A DNA stretch of 64,000 nt from NCBI RefSeq assembly GCF_025562715.2, contig NZ_JAPFCC010000001.1, positions 3,118,501 to 3,182,500 on the forward strand. The letters are read 5' to 3'. This DNA comes from Endozoicomonas gorgoniicola. GTDB taxonomy: Bacteria > Pseudomonadota > Gammaproteobacteria > Pseudomonadales > Endozoicomonadaceae. This document shows, piece by piece, positions 36,099 through 46,700 of the stretch; positions within the stretch are counted from its first letter, which is position 1; every line of letters begins with the position of its first letter. A model generated the notes under the pieces. That model was not told the origin of the DNA. It saw only the letters and a list, made by a program, of their open reading frames with translations, and made no database searches. A program made the translations under genes and the position numbers.

Positions 36099-36586
36099 TA
36101 AATCGTTCATCCACTTCATTAAAAAACCGGTCACAAAATGGTATTACCCTGATTGAAGTCCTTATCGCCAATATCATCCTTGCTGCAGGGTTACTCGGCG
36201 CAGCCGCCCTGCAAAATCAAACCCTGCAGTTTAACAACCAGGCAAGACTTAACACGCTGGCGAATATGCTGGCCTACGATATGATGAGCCGAATCATTGC
36301 CAATAATGAATTTTCGACAACGGGAACAGGTTATTCTGCTCCGGCAGCCAGTATTCCGGCAACCTATCCGGACGCTTGCGAAACATCCTCCTGCAATCCA
36401 ACCCAACTGGCCGACTATGACATTAACCAGTGGAAATTTCTGGTCAGGCAATACCTGCCAGATGGCGATGGAACCATTGCTTTTACCACCACAACCGGAA
36501 ACCGGGAATACACCATTACCATTTCCTTTAACGACAGCCGGGGACGGGATACCGACCGGCAAGTTATTCTCAGAGGGACATTATGA
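36095..36586 (+). CDS. pilV: Minor pilin PilV (cluster 1)
   Basis: The 163-residue prepilin has its leader cut at NG^ITLIEVLIA, keeping Glu5. AALQNQTLQFNNQARLNTLA and the MLAYDMMSRI motif are typical of PilV. Cysteines in CETSSCNP suggest a disulphide loop. The gene overlaps both fimT and pilW by four bases. Confidence 0.9.
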   Translation: MINRSSTSLKNRSQNGITLIEVLIANIILAAGLLGAAALQNQTLQFNNQARLNTLANMLAYDMMSRIIANNEFSTTGTGYSAPAASIPATYPDACETSSCNPTQLADYDINQWKFLVRQYLPDGDGTIAFTTTTGNREYTITISFNDSRGRDTDRQVILRGTL

Positions 36587-37638
36587 TGGCGAAGCCAGGT
36601 CAGCATGGACTTAGCCTGATTGAAGTAATGATATCAACGCTGATGAGCACGGTTATCATTACCGCCGTCACCAGTGTGTTTCTGTCCAATAATCAGAGTA
36701 ACCTTCTGAACAGGCAACTCGGGCTAATGCAGGAGTCCGCAAGATTTGCCATCAATGAAATATCAAGGGATCTTTCACTGGCTGGCTACACAGGCTGCAT
36801 CAATCAGGCAGCAATCGGGAACGCTCTGGAAGGCACCATGACAATCTTTGACTGGTTAACCAATGAGCATAAAGTTCAGGGACTGACAGCAGCTGACGCA
36901 ACGACAACCATTGACGGTGCTTCTATAAGTGAAAGCCTGACTATTTTCAAGCTTAATCCTGAACTGACCTTTGAAGTGACCGACCATAACCTCAGTTCAA
37001 ACTCTCTGACACTGGACACGGATGTCAGTGCCCTGCTGGCCACCGAACAACCGGTGGGCCTGATTCGGCAGGATTGCTCACAGGTTGCCCTTATCAGCTT
37101 ATCGTCTGTTGGTACAACAACCGTCAGTTATGCAACAGGCAGTGGCACAGAACTCCAGAACTGCACAACACAATTAAAGGGGGACTTTCGCTGTTACGAT
37201 GCGTCGACCCCAACAGGCAATACCTCCTTTAATCCGGGCTTCATCAGCCCTGTAGACTCTGTCGTTTATTATATTCGTCTGGAAAACGGCCTTCCGACCC
37301 TCGTACGCAAAGACATACAAGACCGGAACGGCATCCCGGTAGTCGACGGCATTGAAGATATGCGTATTTATTATGGCCTGGATACAAACGGCGATGGTGC
37401 AGCCAATCAGTACATCAATGCCGGAGACCGGGCTTACAGGCACCTGGACTGGCATGAGGTAACTTCGGCAAGGATTCACATACTGGCACGCAGTGAAAAC
37501 CCTGTCGTTCCGGCAGACATAGCACCTGTTGATTATTTCTTTGACGGAGCAAACATTACTCCCCCCCCTGTAGCTTCAGGAGAACCTGACCGGTTCCTCC
37601 GGAGAGAATTTACCATGACCGTTGCACTGAGGAATTAG
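36583..37638 (+). CDS. pilW: Minor pilin PilW (cluster 1)
   Basis: The 351-residue prepilin has its leader cut at HG^LSLIEVMI. The QESARFAINEISRDLSLAGYTGC segment is diagnostic of PilW. A long beta-rich globular part follows, ending DRFLRREFTMTVALRN. It is coupled to pilV and pilX by overlaps. Confidence 0.92.
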   Translation: MMAKPGQHGLSLIEVMISTLMSTVIITAVTSVFLSNNQSNLLNRQLGLMQESARFAINEISRDLSLAGYTGCINQAAIGNALEGTMTIFDWLTNEHKVQGLTAADATTTIDGASISESLTIFKLNPELTFEVTDHNLSSNSLTLDTDVSALLATEQPVGLIRQDCSQVALISLSSVGTTTVSYATGSGTELQNCTTQLKGDFRCYDASTPTGNTSFNPGFISPVDSVVYYIRLENGLPTLVRKDIQDRNGIPVVDGIEDMRIYYGLDTNGDGAANQYINAGDRAYRHLDWHEVTSARIHILARSENPVVPADIAPVDYFFDGANITPPPVASGEPDRFLRREFTMTVALRN

Positions 37639-38195
37639 TGATGCACAGACGGACGGCAAGACAAAACGGAGCCGCTCTGCTTTACACCGTCGTTTTTATG
37701 GGACTTATGGCCTTTGCTGGTTTAATCACCATGCAATCTTCAATGCTGGCCCAAAAAATGTCTGCCAGTTACCGCAACAGCCAGATCGCAGAAGTTGCTG
37801 CAGAAGCGGCTTTACTGGAGGCTGAGCGCTGCATTCTGAACCAGGCCTTATGCAGCGACATTGCCCGGTTTAACAACAGCTGTACCAACGGACTCTGCTT
37901 TACCGGCACAAACGCCAATAACATCATTACCTGCCGGGCTGATAATGACCAGCCCTGGCAGGACAGCACCCTGTGGGGTGACACGACACGAACCATTGCA
38001 TCAACCAGTGCGTCAGCAGGAACCAGCGCTCGCTACATCATCGAATTTATCTGCTACATGCCACGGGTACTTGCTGGCACTGAACCTAATCCTGCCAACC
38101 CCGTGGACTGGTCAAGAGTTTATCGCATAACGGCCCTGTCAACGCTGGATGATGCAAATACCCACGTTATGCTACAAAGTACTTTCAAAAGGTGA
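37638..38195 (+). CDS. pilX: Minor pilin PilX (cluster 1)
   Basis: The 185-residue prepilin has its leader cut at NG^AALLYTVVF, without Glu5, as in GspK-type tip pilins. The motifs MSASYRNSQIAEVAAEAALL and the RYIIEF...YRITALS stretch are typical of PilX. It begins on the last base of the pilW stop codon. Confidence 0.88.
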   Translation: MMHRRTARQNGAALLYTVVFMGLMAFAGLITMQSSMLAQKMSASYRNSQIAEVAAEAALLEAERCILNQALCSDIARFNNSCTNGLCFTGTNANNIITCRADNDQPWQDSTLWGDTTRTIASTSASAGTSARYIIEFICYMPRVLAGTEPNPANPVDWSRVYRITALSTLDDANTHVMLQSTFKR

Positions 38196-38201
38196 GGAAC
38201 T

Positions 38202-38636
38202 GTGAATAGAAAAAAGGTCGCCGGTTTCACACTGATTGAAATTATGATAGTCGCCGCTATCATTGGCATTCTGTTAGCCGTAGCCACTCCTTCTTACCAG
38301 CAGTATGTTACTGAAACCCGCCGCTCTGATGCTCATGTGGCCCTTATATCAGCAGCTACTCAGCAGGAACGTTTTTACACGTATAACAGCGCCTATTCAA
38401 TGGACACGGATGACCTCGGCGGCAGTACGTCTCCGGAAGGGTTCTACACAATCAGCGTGTCAACCCCGGAAGGGACACCTCCTCCAGCCTCTCCCCAGCA
38501 ATTCACCCTGAGAGCAGAGCCCGCCTCAGGCAGCCCTTTGACAGAAGATTTCGACTGCCAGGCAATGACGGTGAACCACCTTGGCGTCAGGGAGAGTTTT
38601 GATGGCGATGGCAATACCTCATCCGACTGCTGGTAG
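38202..38636 (+). CDS. pilE: Minor pilin PilE (cluster 1)
   Basis: The 144-residue prepilin starts with GTG at 38202, supported by the AGGAA site just upstream, and has its leader cut at AG^FTLIEIMIVAAI. It has a long N-terminal helix with the DAHVALISAATQQERFYT motif and a C-terminal cysteine pair (FDCQ and SDCW). In Pseudomonas pilE lies after pilY1; here it precedes pilY1. Cluster 2 has no pilE, so this copy would have to serve both. Confidence 0.9.
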   Translation: MNRKKVAGFTLIEIMIVAAIIGILLAVATPSYQQYVTETRRSDAHVALISAATQQERFYTYNSAYSMDTDDLGGSTSPEGFYTISVSTPEGTPPPASPQQFTLRAEPASGSPLTEDFDCQAMTVNHLGVRESFDGDGNTSSDCW

Positions 38637-38712
38637 CCTTGAGTTTTTGCGGATAAGATAACGAATAAAATAATACCAAAGTTTCAAGCCGCTAATCAGG
38701 CAGGGACGCTCC

Positions 38713-41700
38713 ATGAACAGATTGTCTGGAATAGTACTATTCATTATCTGCTTTTGTTATTCAGGCCAGCATACTCTTTTAGCCTCCTCATCCCATTACA
38801 CTTTTGGCCCTATTCAGGGCAGCTCCAGAGGCATTCCCCAACTCATGCTGGCTCTGTCGTTTGATCATGAGCTGTTCAAAAAAGTTTATGACGACTACAC
38901 CGATATTGACGGCGACGGTATCATGGATGTGACGTACATGGACACTTTTGAGTACAGCGGTTACTTTGAACCTGACTGGTGCTATTCACACAGTCTCGGG
39001 CGCTTTCGTCCTGTTGCACAGGCAACCGGAACCAACGGCCATAGCTGCAACGGCACCACATGGAGCGGGAACTTCATGAACTGGGGCACCATGAGCCGCA
39101 TTGACCTGTTGCGTAAACTGATATACGGCGGGATGCGTTCAACGGACACGGCAAGCCTGACCGTTCTGGAACGGGCTGAAATCCCTAATGACTGGCACGC
39201 TTTTAATAAAGTTTACGAGCCACAGGCAGGTGATCCTTCACTGAGTGACCTGACACCTTATACCGGTACAGCTATTGCCATGTGCAATGCTACAACCACA
39301 TCTTTGGGTACACCTTTTGTCAGGATTCGCACGACTTCACTTACAAATCCCTACCAGACTGATCCCACCTGGATCGACACCGTGGATGAGTGGGCCGGCG
39401 GCGATAGTTTAACCTGCGGCAATAATGCCCTGGCACAACTGGAGGTGCGGATTGAGGCTTGTCACAGTACCTCCACGAGCAACGACTGCCTGAATTACGG
39501 GAGCAGCAGAAAACCGATAGGGCTTATACAAAGACGACAGGACGATGTACATTTTGGATTGATCACCGGTAGTTTCGACGCCAACATTAGCGGTGGTGTT
39601 GTCAGAAAAAATATTGGTTCAGCCGCAGATGAAATTGACCAGTCAACGGGTCAGTTCATTCTAAATAACGGGATAGTGGCCAATATTGACCGCCTCAGGA
39701 TCGCAGAGTATCCCTATGGTCTTGGTTTTATGAGCTGTGGAGGAAGCGGTCCTTCGGGATGCACCCCGGTTTGGAGCGTTCAGGGTTTATCCTTCCGCTG
39801 TCGTACGGAGCCCTTGCCGTGCCGTGACTGGGGCAACCCTATTTCTGAGATTTACCTGGAAGCGCTTCGTTATTTTAGCGGACAGACAACGCCATCATCC
39901 GAATACTCAACCGGCACTGACCTCGGACTGTCCAAACCTGCCTGGCAAGATCCGCTTTCCGTCACTAACGCCTGCTCCAACTGCTCGATCTTACTATTAT
40001 CGACAGGACAGAACTCCTACGACGACGATAACTATAACAACCTCTCTGATGTTATCAGTGGCGGATTAACGCAACTGCAAACCCTGACCGACCAGATAGG
40101 AACTCTGGAGCCTGATTTAAGTTTTCCGGGTAACTACGTCATTGGTGAAGTAGCAGGCGTCACTGGTGTAAGACAGTGTCTGCCCAGAACGCTCCCCCGT
40201 CTGAGCCTGGCTCGTGGCATCTGCCCGGAAGCACCACTGATGGAAGGCTCCTACTATTTGTCAGGGCTCAGCCACTTTGCTTTTAACAATGACCTTCGGT
40301 CTGGTCTTTCAGGAAGCCAAACCATCAACACCTATGTCGTCGAACTGGCTAAAAGCATACCAGCACTGAACTTTGCGGTACCCATTAGTGGCGGACAGAC
40401 CCGTACCGTGAGCCTCACCCCAATCTGCCAGGCATCAAACGGTGCTACTACCACCTACGAAAGCGAGTTTTTTCCCTGTAGTTTTCTTAAGATGCAAGTC
40501 AGGAATTTCACTGTTGACACCAACGGCGCATTGACTTCCATCAGCTTCAGGATTCTCTGGCAGGATTTTCCCTGGGGAGGCGATGGGGACGCTGACGCCT
40601 CCGCAGTTTATACCGTTAACGTATCCAATAATAATTTTCAGGTCGAAATCAGTGACCCTGTCTCAAGGGCGGCCTATTCACTGCGTATTGGCTACTCCCT
40701 GACAGGTGTCAACGGTTACAACGGTCTGGTGACTGACGCAGATTACAATTCAGATTACAAAGGTTTTTTATCAGGCTATGATGATGCCGACGCCGAATCA
40801 GCGATGATTATTTGGCAGGGTGGGTTGCTTGAAGGCTTTCTTAATTTTCCTTGTTCTGGGACAGGGTGTCAGAGCTGGGCCACGCCTTTAACCGTAACAA
40901 AAAACTTCACCCCTTCTGCCAACTTTTCAGAATCACTGCCTTCACCATTAATTCTGGCAGCCAAATACAGCAGTTTTAACGATCTGGACAATGACGGGAC
41001 GCCCAACTTTGATGGCGATGGTGACGGCGTGCCAGATGATGACAGTCGTGAATGGGACAATGTTAACAATGTCTCGGGGGTACAGGTGCCTGACGGCATT
41101 CCAGATAACTATTTCTTTTCAGATAACCCGAACCGGTTGAACGAACAGTTAAATGAGCTGCTGGAAAATCTGGCTGGCACCGTCTCCTCATCATCAGCCC
41201 CTGTTGTCACAACTGATCCGGAAGGTAGCAGGTCGGTAGTACAAGCCCTGTTCAGTGCGAATGAAACCGTTAATAACCTGACTGTTTCCTGGGTTGGATG
41301 GCTTTACAGTTTATTCATTGACGAAAGAGGTCATCTGCGAGAAGACGCAAACAGCAACCGTACCCTTGATGACTACAGCGTCGACCCGGTGGTCACCCTG
41401 AACTTCAATGCCGCCTCAGGAAATACTACTGTGCAACGCTGGAACAGCACAGACAACGGCATTACCCTGACCCCCAATGGCAACACCGTATCAATAGACG
41501 ACCTTGACACACTATGGGATGCCAGAAACGAACTCTCTGACCTGAGCAACCTTCTTACCCAGCGGAGTTATACCTCTGCCACAAGTAACGGGCGACACAT
41601 CCTTACCTGGCTGGACGACAACAACAATTCAACCGTTGATACCGGGGAACTACACGCTTTTACCAGCAGTCTGTTTTCCGGAGCGAGAGAAGGCTACCTG

Positions 41701-43533
41701 GGGAACCCGACAGCAGGGGTCACGAGCCTAATCAACTACATCCGGGGGCAAGAACAGACAGGTCTTCGTTCCCGCTCCGTTGACTTTGATAATGATGGAA
41801 CCACTGAAGTCTGGCGATTAGGTGACATCGTTAATTCAAGTCCGGTCAAAGTGGGGACTCCCAGGGGGAGCTATACCGGGGGAGACACTTTTAATCCTCT
41901 GGACGAGACATTTGAGCGTTTCAGGCAGCATTACGCAAACAGGCGTGAAGTGATCTATGTAGGGGCCAATGACGGGATGCTCCACGCCTTCAACGGAGGC
42001 TTCTGGAATGAAACCTCCAGCCGGTTTGAACTTACCTTCAGCGGCAGCGGTACCACATCGCACCCCCTTGGCGGGGAGCTTTGGGCTTATATTCCAATGA
42101 ACCTTCTGCCTCACTTGCAATGGTTAACCGAAAACAACTACCCCCATGTGCCTTATATGGACGGGAAACTGCAGGTTTTCGATGCTAATGTTTTTCCAAA
42201 TGACACAGACCACCCTAATGGGTGGGGAACCATTCTCGTTGCTGCCATGGGCATGGGGGGTGGTCCCATTGATGTGACGGTCAGTGGTTCCAGCCGTACA
42301 ATGCGTTCATCCTATGTGGTTATGGATATTACCAATCCAGAAAAACCGCCTGTGCTTATGGCAGAAATTTCTGCTCCGAATCTCGGCTTTACCCTCACTC
42401 CCCCGGTACTGGTCAGGCAACGCAGGCCAGACAATAATGGCGACTTTGATACCCCCGCACAAAACGACTGGTATCTTGTGTTTGGCTCAGGCCCTATAGG
42501 TACAGGCGTCACCGGTACAGAACAGGCACTGGCTAATGGCACCAGTAACCAGAGTATGCGTGTGTACGTTTACGACCTTGAAAGTAAAGACTTTGTAACC
42601 CCGTTCAATCCCATGGTAACCAGCATTCCCAATGCTTATTCCGGCGAAATGGTTGTCGCAGACTGGGAGCGGGATGGTTACGATGACACTATTTACTTTG
42701 GCTCGGTACGAACCACTGGCAATCTGTCCGGAGAATTACTCAGGCTGAACCTGTCCGGAACAACACCAGCAGGGTGGGGTCTGAGTACCTTAACCAATCC
42801 ACAGCGCCCTGTTACCGCAGCCCCCCTGGTGCTTCGCAGTACCGACAACCATCGCTGGGTCTATACCGGAACAGGAAGAGATCTGGTTATCAACGACCGG
42901 AACAGTGCACAACAAGAGTACTACTTCGGAGTCAAGGAACCCCGGTCTGGAAACACGTTTACCGGTACTGAGATCACTTTCAGTGACCTGACCGATACAA
43001 CGGACGTTGATGTTCAGGCCAACGGCACTCTGGGCAGTACTTTTTCTGTGAGTCCGGGTGTAACGGCTGGCAACTTCGATGCACTGGCCACTGCAATCAA
43101 CAATGGCTCTGGCTGGGTCAACCGGCTTGCAACCAATGGCACAATGCCTGACAACAAAAGCGTCAGCCCGGGTACCAGCACACAGGGTCTGATATTTTTT
43201 GTTGAATACTCGCCACCAACAAACCAGTGCAGCATTGTGGATAGCAGCTTTTTGAATGGTGTGTTTTTTCAGACAGGTACGGCCTTTCCTGCAGCGGAAC
43301 GGCAGGTCTTCACGCAGGCAGGCTTCTCGGATACCGATATTTCGGTGAAAAGAATTTCTCTGGGTGCGGGTAAGTTTACCAAGCCACAACTGGCTATCAC
43401 CCCGGAAGGTGACGTCAGAATTATTACACAGGGCGGGGCGGGTAATATCAGCACGGTTGACCTGACTTTGCCTGTAGCGGATTCAGGCCGCCAGTCCTGG
43501 CGCAGAATACTGGACATCCCACTGGCTCCCTGA
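38713..43533 (+). CDS. pilY1: Type IV pilus tip adhesin PilY1 (cluster 1)
   Basis: The 1606-residue secreted protein has a signal peptide ending near TLLAS. The N-terminal half begins LMLALSFDHELFKKVYDDYT with a DxDxDG calcium-like loop (DIDGDGIMD, residue about 65) and shows a vWA-like arrangement. Further calcium loops lie at about residues 769 (DGDGDGVPDDD) and 1024 (DFDNDGTTEVW), the latter opening the C-terminal PilY1 beta-propeller (VGANDGMLHAFNGG). It is longer than the Pseudomonas protein (about 1160). PilY1 acts at the pilus tip in adhesion and counteracts retraction. Confidence 0.93.
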   Translation: MNRLSGIVLFIICFCYSGQHTLLASSSHYTFGPIQGSSRGIPQLMLALSFDHELFKKVYDDYTDIDGDGIMDVTYMDTFEYSGYFEPDWCYSHSLGRFRPVAQATGTNGHSCNGTTWSGNFMNWGTMSRIDLLRKLIYGGMRSTDTASLTVLERAEIPNDWHAFNKVYEPQAGDPSLSDLTPYTGTAIAMCNATTTSLGTPFVRIRTTSLTNPYQTDPTWIDTVDEWAGGDSLTCGNNALAQLEVRIEACHSTSTSNDCLNYGSSRKPIGLIQRRQDDVHFGLITGSFDANISGGVVRKNIGSAADEIDQSTGQFILNNGIVANIDRLRIAEYPYGLGFMSCGGSGPSGCTPVWSVQGLSFRCRTEPLPCRDWGNPISEIYLEALRYFSGQTTPSSEYSTGTDLGLSKPAWQDPLSVTNACSNCSILLLSTGQNSYDDDNYNNLSDVISGGLTQLQTLTDQIGTLEPDLSFPGNYVIGEVAGVTGVRQCLPRTLPRLSLARGICPEAPLMEGSYYLSGLSHFAFNNDLRSGLSGSQTINTYVVELAKSIPALNFAVPISGGQTRTVSLTPICQASNGATTTYESEFFPCSFLKMQVRNFTVDTNGALTSISFRILWQDFPWGGDGDADASAVYTVNVSNNNFQVEISDPVSRAAYSLRIGYSLTGVNGYNGLVTDADYNSDYKGFLSGYDDADAESAMIIWQGGLLEGFLNFPCSGTGCQSWATPLTVTKNFTPSANFSESLPSPLILAAKYSSFNDLDNDGTPNFDGDGDGVPDDDSREWDNVNNVSGVQVPDGIPDNYFFSDNPNRLNEQLNELLENLAGTVSSSSAPVVTTDPEGSRSVVQALFSANETVNNLTVSWVGWLYSLFIDERGHLREDANSNRTLDDYSVDPVVTLNFNAASGNTTVQRWNSTDNGITLTPNGNTVSIDDLDTLWDARNELSDLSNLLTQRSYTSATSNGRHILTWLDDNNNSTVDTGELHAFTSSLFSGAREGYLGNPTAGVTSLINYIRGQEQTGLRSRSVDFDNDGTTEVWRLGDIVNSSPVKVGTPRGSYTGGDTFNPLDETFERFRQHYANRREVIYVGANDGMLHAFNGGFWNETSSRFELTFSGSGTTSHPLGGELWAYIPMNLLPHLQWLTENNYPHVPYMDGKLQVFDANVFPNDTDHPNGWGTILVAAMGMGGGPIDVTVSGSSRTMRSSYVVMDITNPEKPPVLMAEISAPNLGFTLTPPVLVRQRRPDNNGDFDTPAQNDWYLVFGSGPIGTGVTGTEQALANGTSNQSMRVYVYDLESKDFVTPFNPMVTSIPNAYSGEMVVADWERDGYDDTIYFGSVRTTGNLSGELLRLNLSGTTPAGWGLSTLTNPQRPVTAAPLVLRSTDNHRWVYTGTGRDLVINDRNSAQQEYYFGVKEPRSGNTFTGTEITFSDLTDTTDVDVQANGTLGSTFSVSPGVTAGNFDALATAINNGSGWVNRLATNGTMPDNKSVSPGTSTQGLIFFVEYSPPTNQCSIVDSSFLNGVFFQTGTAFPAAERQVFTQAGFSDTDISVKRISLGAGKFTKPQLAITPEGDVRIITQGGAGNISTVDLTLPVADSGRQSWRRILDIPLAP

Positions 43534-43553
43534 AAACACTCCGGAAGCCACCG

Positions 43554-43714
43554 GGAGCCTGTCGGACTTAAGCGTCCGTAGCGAGGATTGCAAGAAATTG
43601 AGGATAAAAATTTCTGATTTTGAGGCGAATAGCGAGCTATTCAACGAAAAAGCAGGAATTTTTAGACCAATTTGTTGCAACCGCAGTAGGACAGTCTTAA
43701 GTCCGACAGGCTCC
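43554..43714. repeat. 161-bp imperfect palindrome between the two pilY1 genes
   Basis: The ends are perfect 19-bp inverted repeats (GAGCCTGTCGGACTTAAG and its complement, plus one G/C pair). The interior remains largely self-complementary (CGTCCGTAGCGAGG against CTACTGCGG; GGATAAAAATTTCTG against TAAAAATTCCTG) around a GAATAG...CTATTC centre. It may be a mobile non-coding element (MITE-like) or a large bidirectional terminator between convergent genes. It fills most of the otherwise gene-free stretch. Confidence 0.85.
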
Positions 43715-43736
43715 TAGCTGGCTATCAGGTTCTGTA

Positions 43737-46700
43737 TTACTGACCCAGCCATGGAATTTCAAATATCTGTCGCCAGGAGGTACGGCCAGACGATGAGAAG
43801 CCATAATTCAGGGTCTGCCGGTCGATACTGCCACCCGCCCCCTGGGTTACTGCTGACCGACGCCCTTCCTGCCCCTGATGAATCACCGGTGCTGAAGCAT
43901 AACCAACGCCTAACAACACTTTGCTCAGCGAAAGGTAGACATCCTCATCTTCACTGTAATCAACGTAGTCAATCACATTATTGGGCGTAGCCGTGCCTGT
44001 CTGGTAATGAACAGCGTGTAGATAACTCCGACCATCGGCTCGACAACGGTTCAGGGATGGTTGGTACTCGGTAAAGAGCAGCATTGAGAATAAACGACTG
44101 GAAGTGGAAACATTTCTTCCTGCAGGGTTTTGCCCATCGTGATTCAGTCGTATACGCCAGCCAGATTTAGACTGCATAACAGACCGGAGGGTGTCGAAGT
44201 TTTTGATATCAACACCATCTACCTTAAACGAATCTCCAGCAAGGTTTCCATTCGACAGCACGCCAACATCGGTAGTGTCAATGACATTAGTTAAACTGAC
44301 CGTGTTGTAGTTTAAAACCCGACTGCTGCTCAGCGGCTCTTTGAATCCATAATACCATTGCTGTCCTGAACTGCTGTTATCACTGTAAGTGAGCAGCCGC
44401 CCGGTACCTGCATAAACCCAGTAACTATCCGCGTCTTTTATAGTGAAGGGAGCGGCGGTTACGGGCTGCCCGTTATCAACCAGAACAGACAACTGCGACC
44501 GGGCAATCTCTTCACCTATCTGAAGCCTCAACAGCTTGCCGCCCAACTCTCCACCCAACTCTCCACCTAGCGTAGCTGCACTGGTTTCCACACTGCCAAA
44601 GTAAACGACATCATCTTTATAATCACCATTCCAGTCCACAACCGTCAGGTCTCCGGCATAGCTTGCGGGAAAACCTGAAACCAGTGGGTCCAGACCGGAA
44701 ACAAACGACCGGGTTTTCAGGTCATAGGCAAAAACCCTCAGATTCTGATCACTCTTACCGGCATTGATGGCTTCCCTGATTCCGGTTTCCCCTTCGCCAT
44801 TGGGACCTGAAGCAAAGACCAGGTACCACTCATTGGTCAGCACGTCTTTGCTCCAGTCAGCCTCACCACTACTGTTTGTATCCGGAATACGACGCTTAAC
44901 CACTACTGGCTTAGAAGTGGTCAGACCCAGCTCAGGATGACTGATTTCAGCAATGAGTTTTGGCGGCTGTTCAGGGTTAGTGACATCCAGCACAACAAAA
45001 GCCGAACGCATGGTACGAGTGGTTCCACCCACATCCGTGTCAATGGCTCCACCGCCCAGACGCATTCCCACCACCAGCAGTGTTCCCCAACCTCCGGGAT
45101 AGTTGCTGTCCGCCGCATTGAAAATATTGGCATCAAACGTCAGTGGTTCACCATCCATGTAATAGACATGGGGATAACTCTGTTCCTGCAACCATTTCAG
45201 GTGTGGCAACAGGTTCATAGGGGTATAGGCCCAGAGTTCGGAGCCTAATGGATGATGAGTTTCACTGTGAATGCCGGTCGTGTTGTAGGCATACTGGTTC
45301 TCATCCCAGAAGCCGCCATTAAAGGCGTGAAGCATGCCATCGTTGGCACCGGCATACAGTACATGGCGACGATTCAGATAGTGTGAACGGAAAGCCTGAT
45401 AGGTGGTATCGCTGTATAAAGCGTCATAGCGCGAGCCGGGAGCAGCCACCAGCTGTGGCGTAGAATGAACAATATCGCCCAGACGCCACACTTCGTCTAT
45501 CCCGTCACCGTTGTAATCAATGGTTCGTGAACGGGTGCCATTGATCTCTTCCCCTCTGACATAATTAACCACTGTCGTCACTTCAGCGGCAGAAACGCCC
45601 AGATAGCCGTGTCTGCCGGAAAAACTGGATGCTGTAAAGGGTAAAGACTCTCCATAATCCACAACGCTATCATTATCATCATCCAGCCAGGTGAAAATAT
45701 AGCGTCCGCTATCCGCACTTGAATCATAATGGCGCTGAGTAATAACGTCCTGAACCTGAGCAAGTTGATCCCTTGCGTCCCAGATGGTTTTCAAAGAGGA
45801 CAACGACTGCAAAGCCCCGGAAACGGTTTGGGTCTTTCCCTCATCATCCGTGGAATACCTTTGCAGCATGGTCTGGTTGGCGTTAGGGTCAAACTTGAGT
45901 TCAACGATATAATCCGTTGCATAATCATCGAGCTTGTCATTACCGTTACTGTCTTCACGCAGTAATCCTTTACTATCAACGAACAGGCTATGCAGCAGCC
46001 CTCCCCAGGTAATGGTACGACCATTGTATTCCTGCGTTGGCTGAAACAGTGCCTGGTACAGTACTCCGGTTCCCGTATGACTGTTGGATAACAGTGCCGT
46101 GTTGGTAGCAGACGACACTCGACTGGCAATATCCTGTAATACCTGCCCCAACTGGGCTTCCAGCAAAGCAGGATTGCGGGCAAAGAAATAGTTGTCTGGC
46201 AACCCGTCAGCCCCTGCCGAACCTGTCGTATTATTGCGAGTATCCCATTCACGGCTGTCTCCGGAGCTGTTAGCAGGGCTGCCATCACCGTCCATATCCA
46301 GAAAACCGCCATATTTAGCCGCAAGGAACAGGGGTTTGGGCAAAACGCCCGCAGCGCCATTATTGGCTACATAGTTATTCGCTTTAAAACCGGATGACCC
46401 CTTGTAAACAAAATCACTCTGTAACCCGTCATTGTAGGTGCCGGTCACGGTATAACTGAAGCGCAGGTTCAATCCGGCATAAACCCCATCCACCTGAACC
46501 GCTATACGCAGTTCATTGTCAAGAAAGCCTGTGGTTTTCAAAGTGGAGTCGGTGGTTATGTTGCACTGGTTACCAACGCAATACTTGATCCGGGAAGAAG
46601 CGTCATAGTCAAAGTCATTGCCCCAGAGCGAATCTTCCCAGGTAAACAGCAGGCTGCCTTCTACCGGGTTGCCCTGACCATCAAGCACTGAGTCTTCTAC

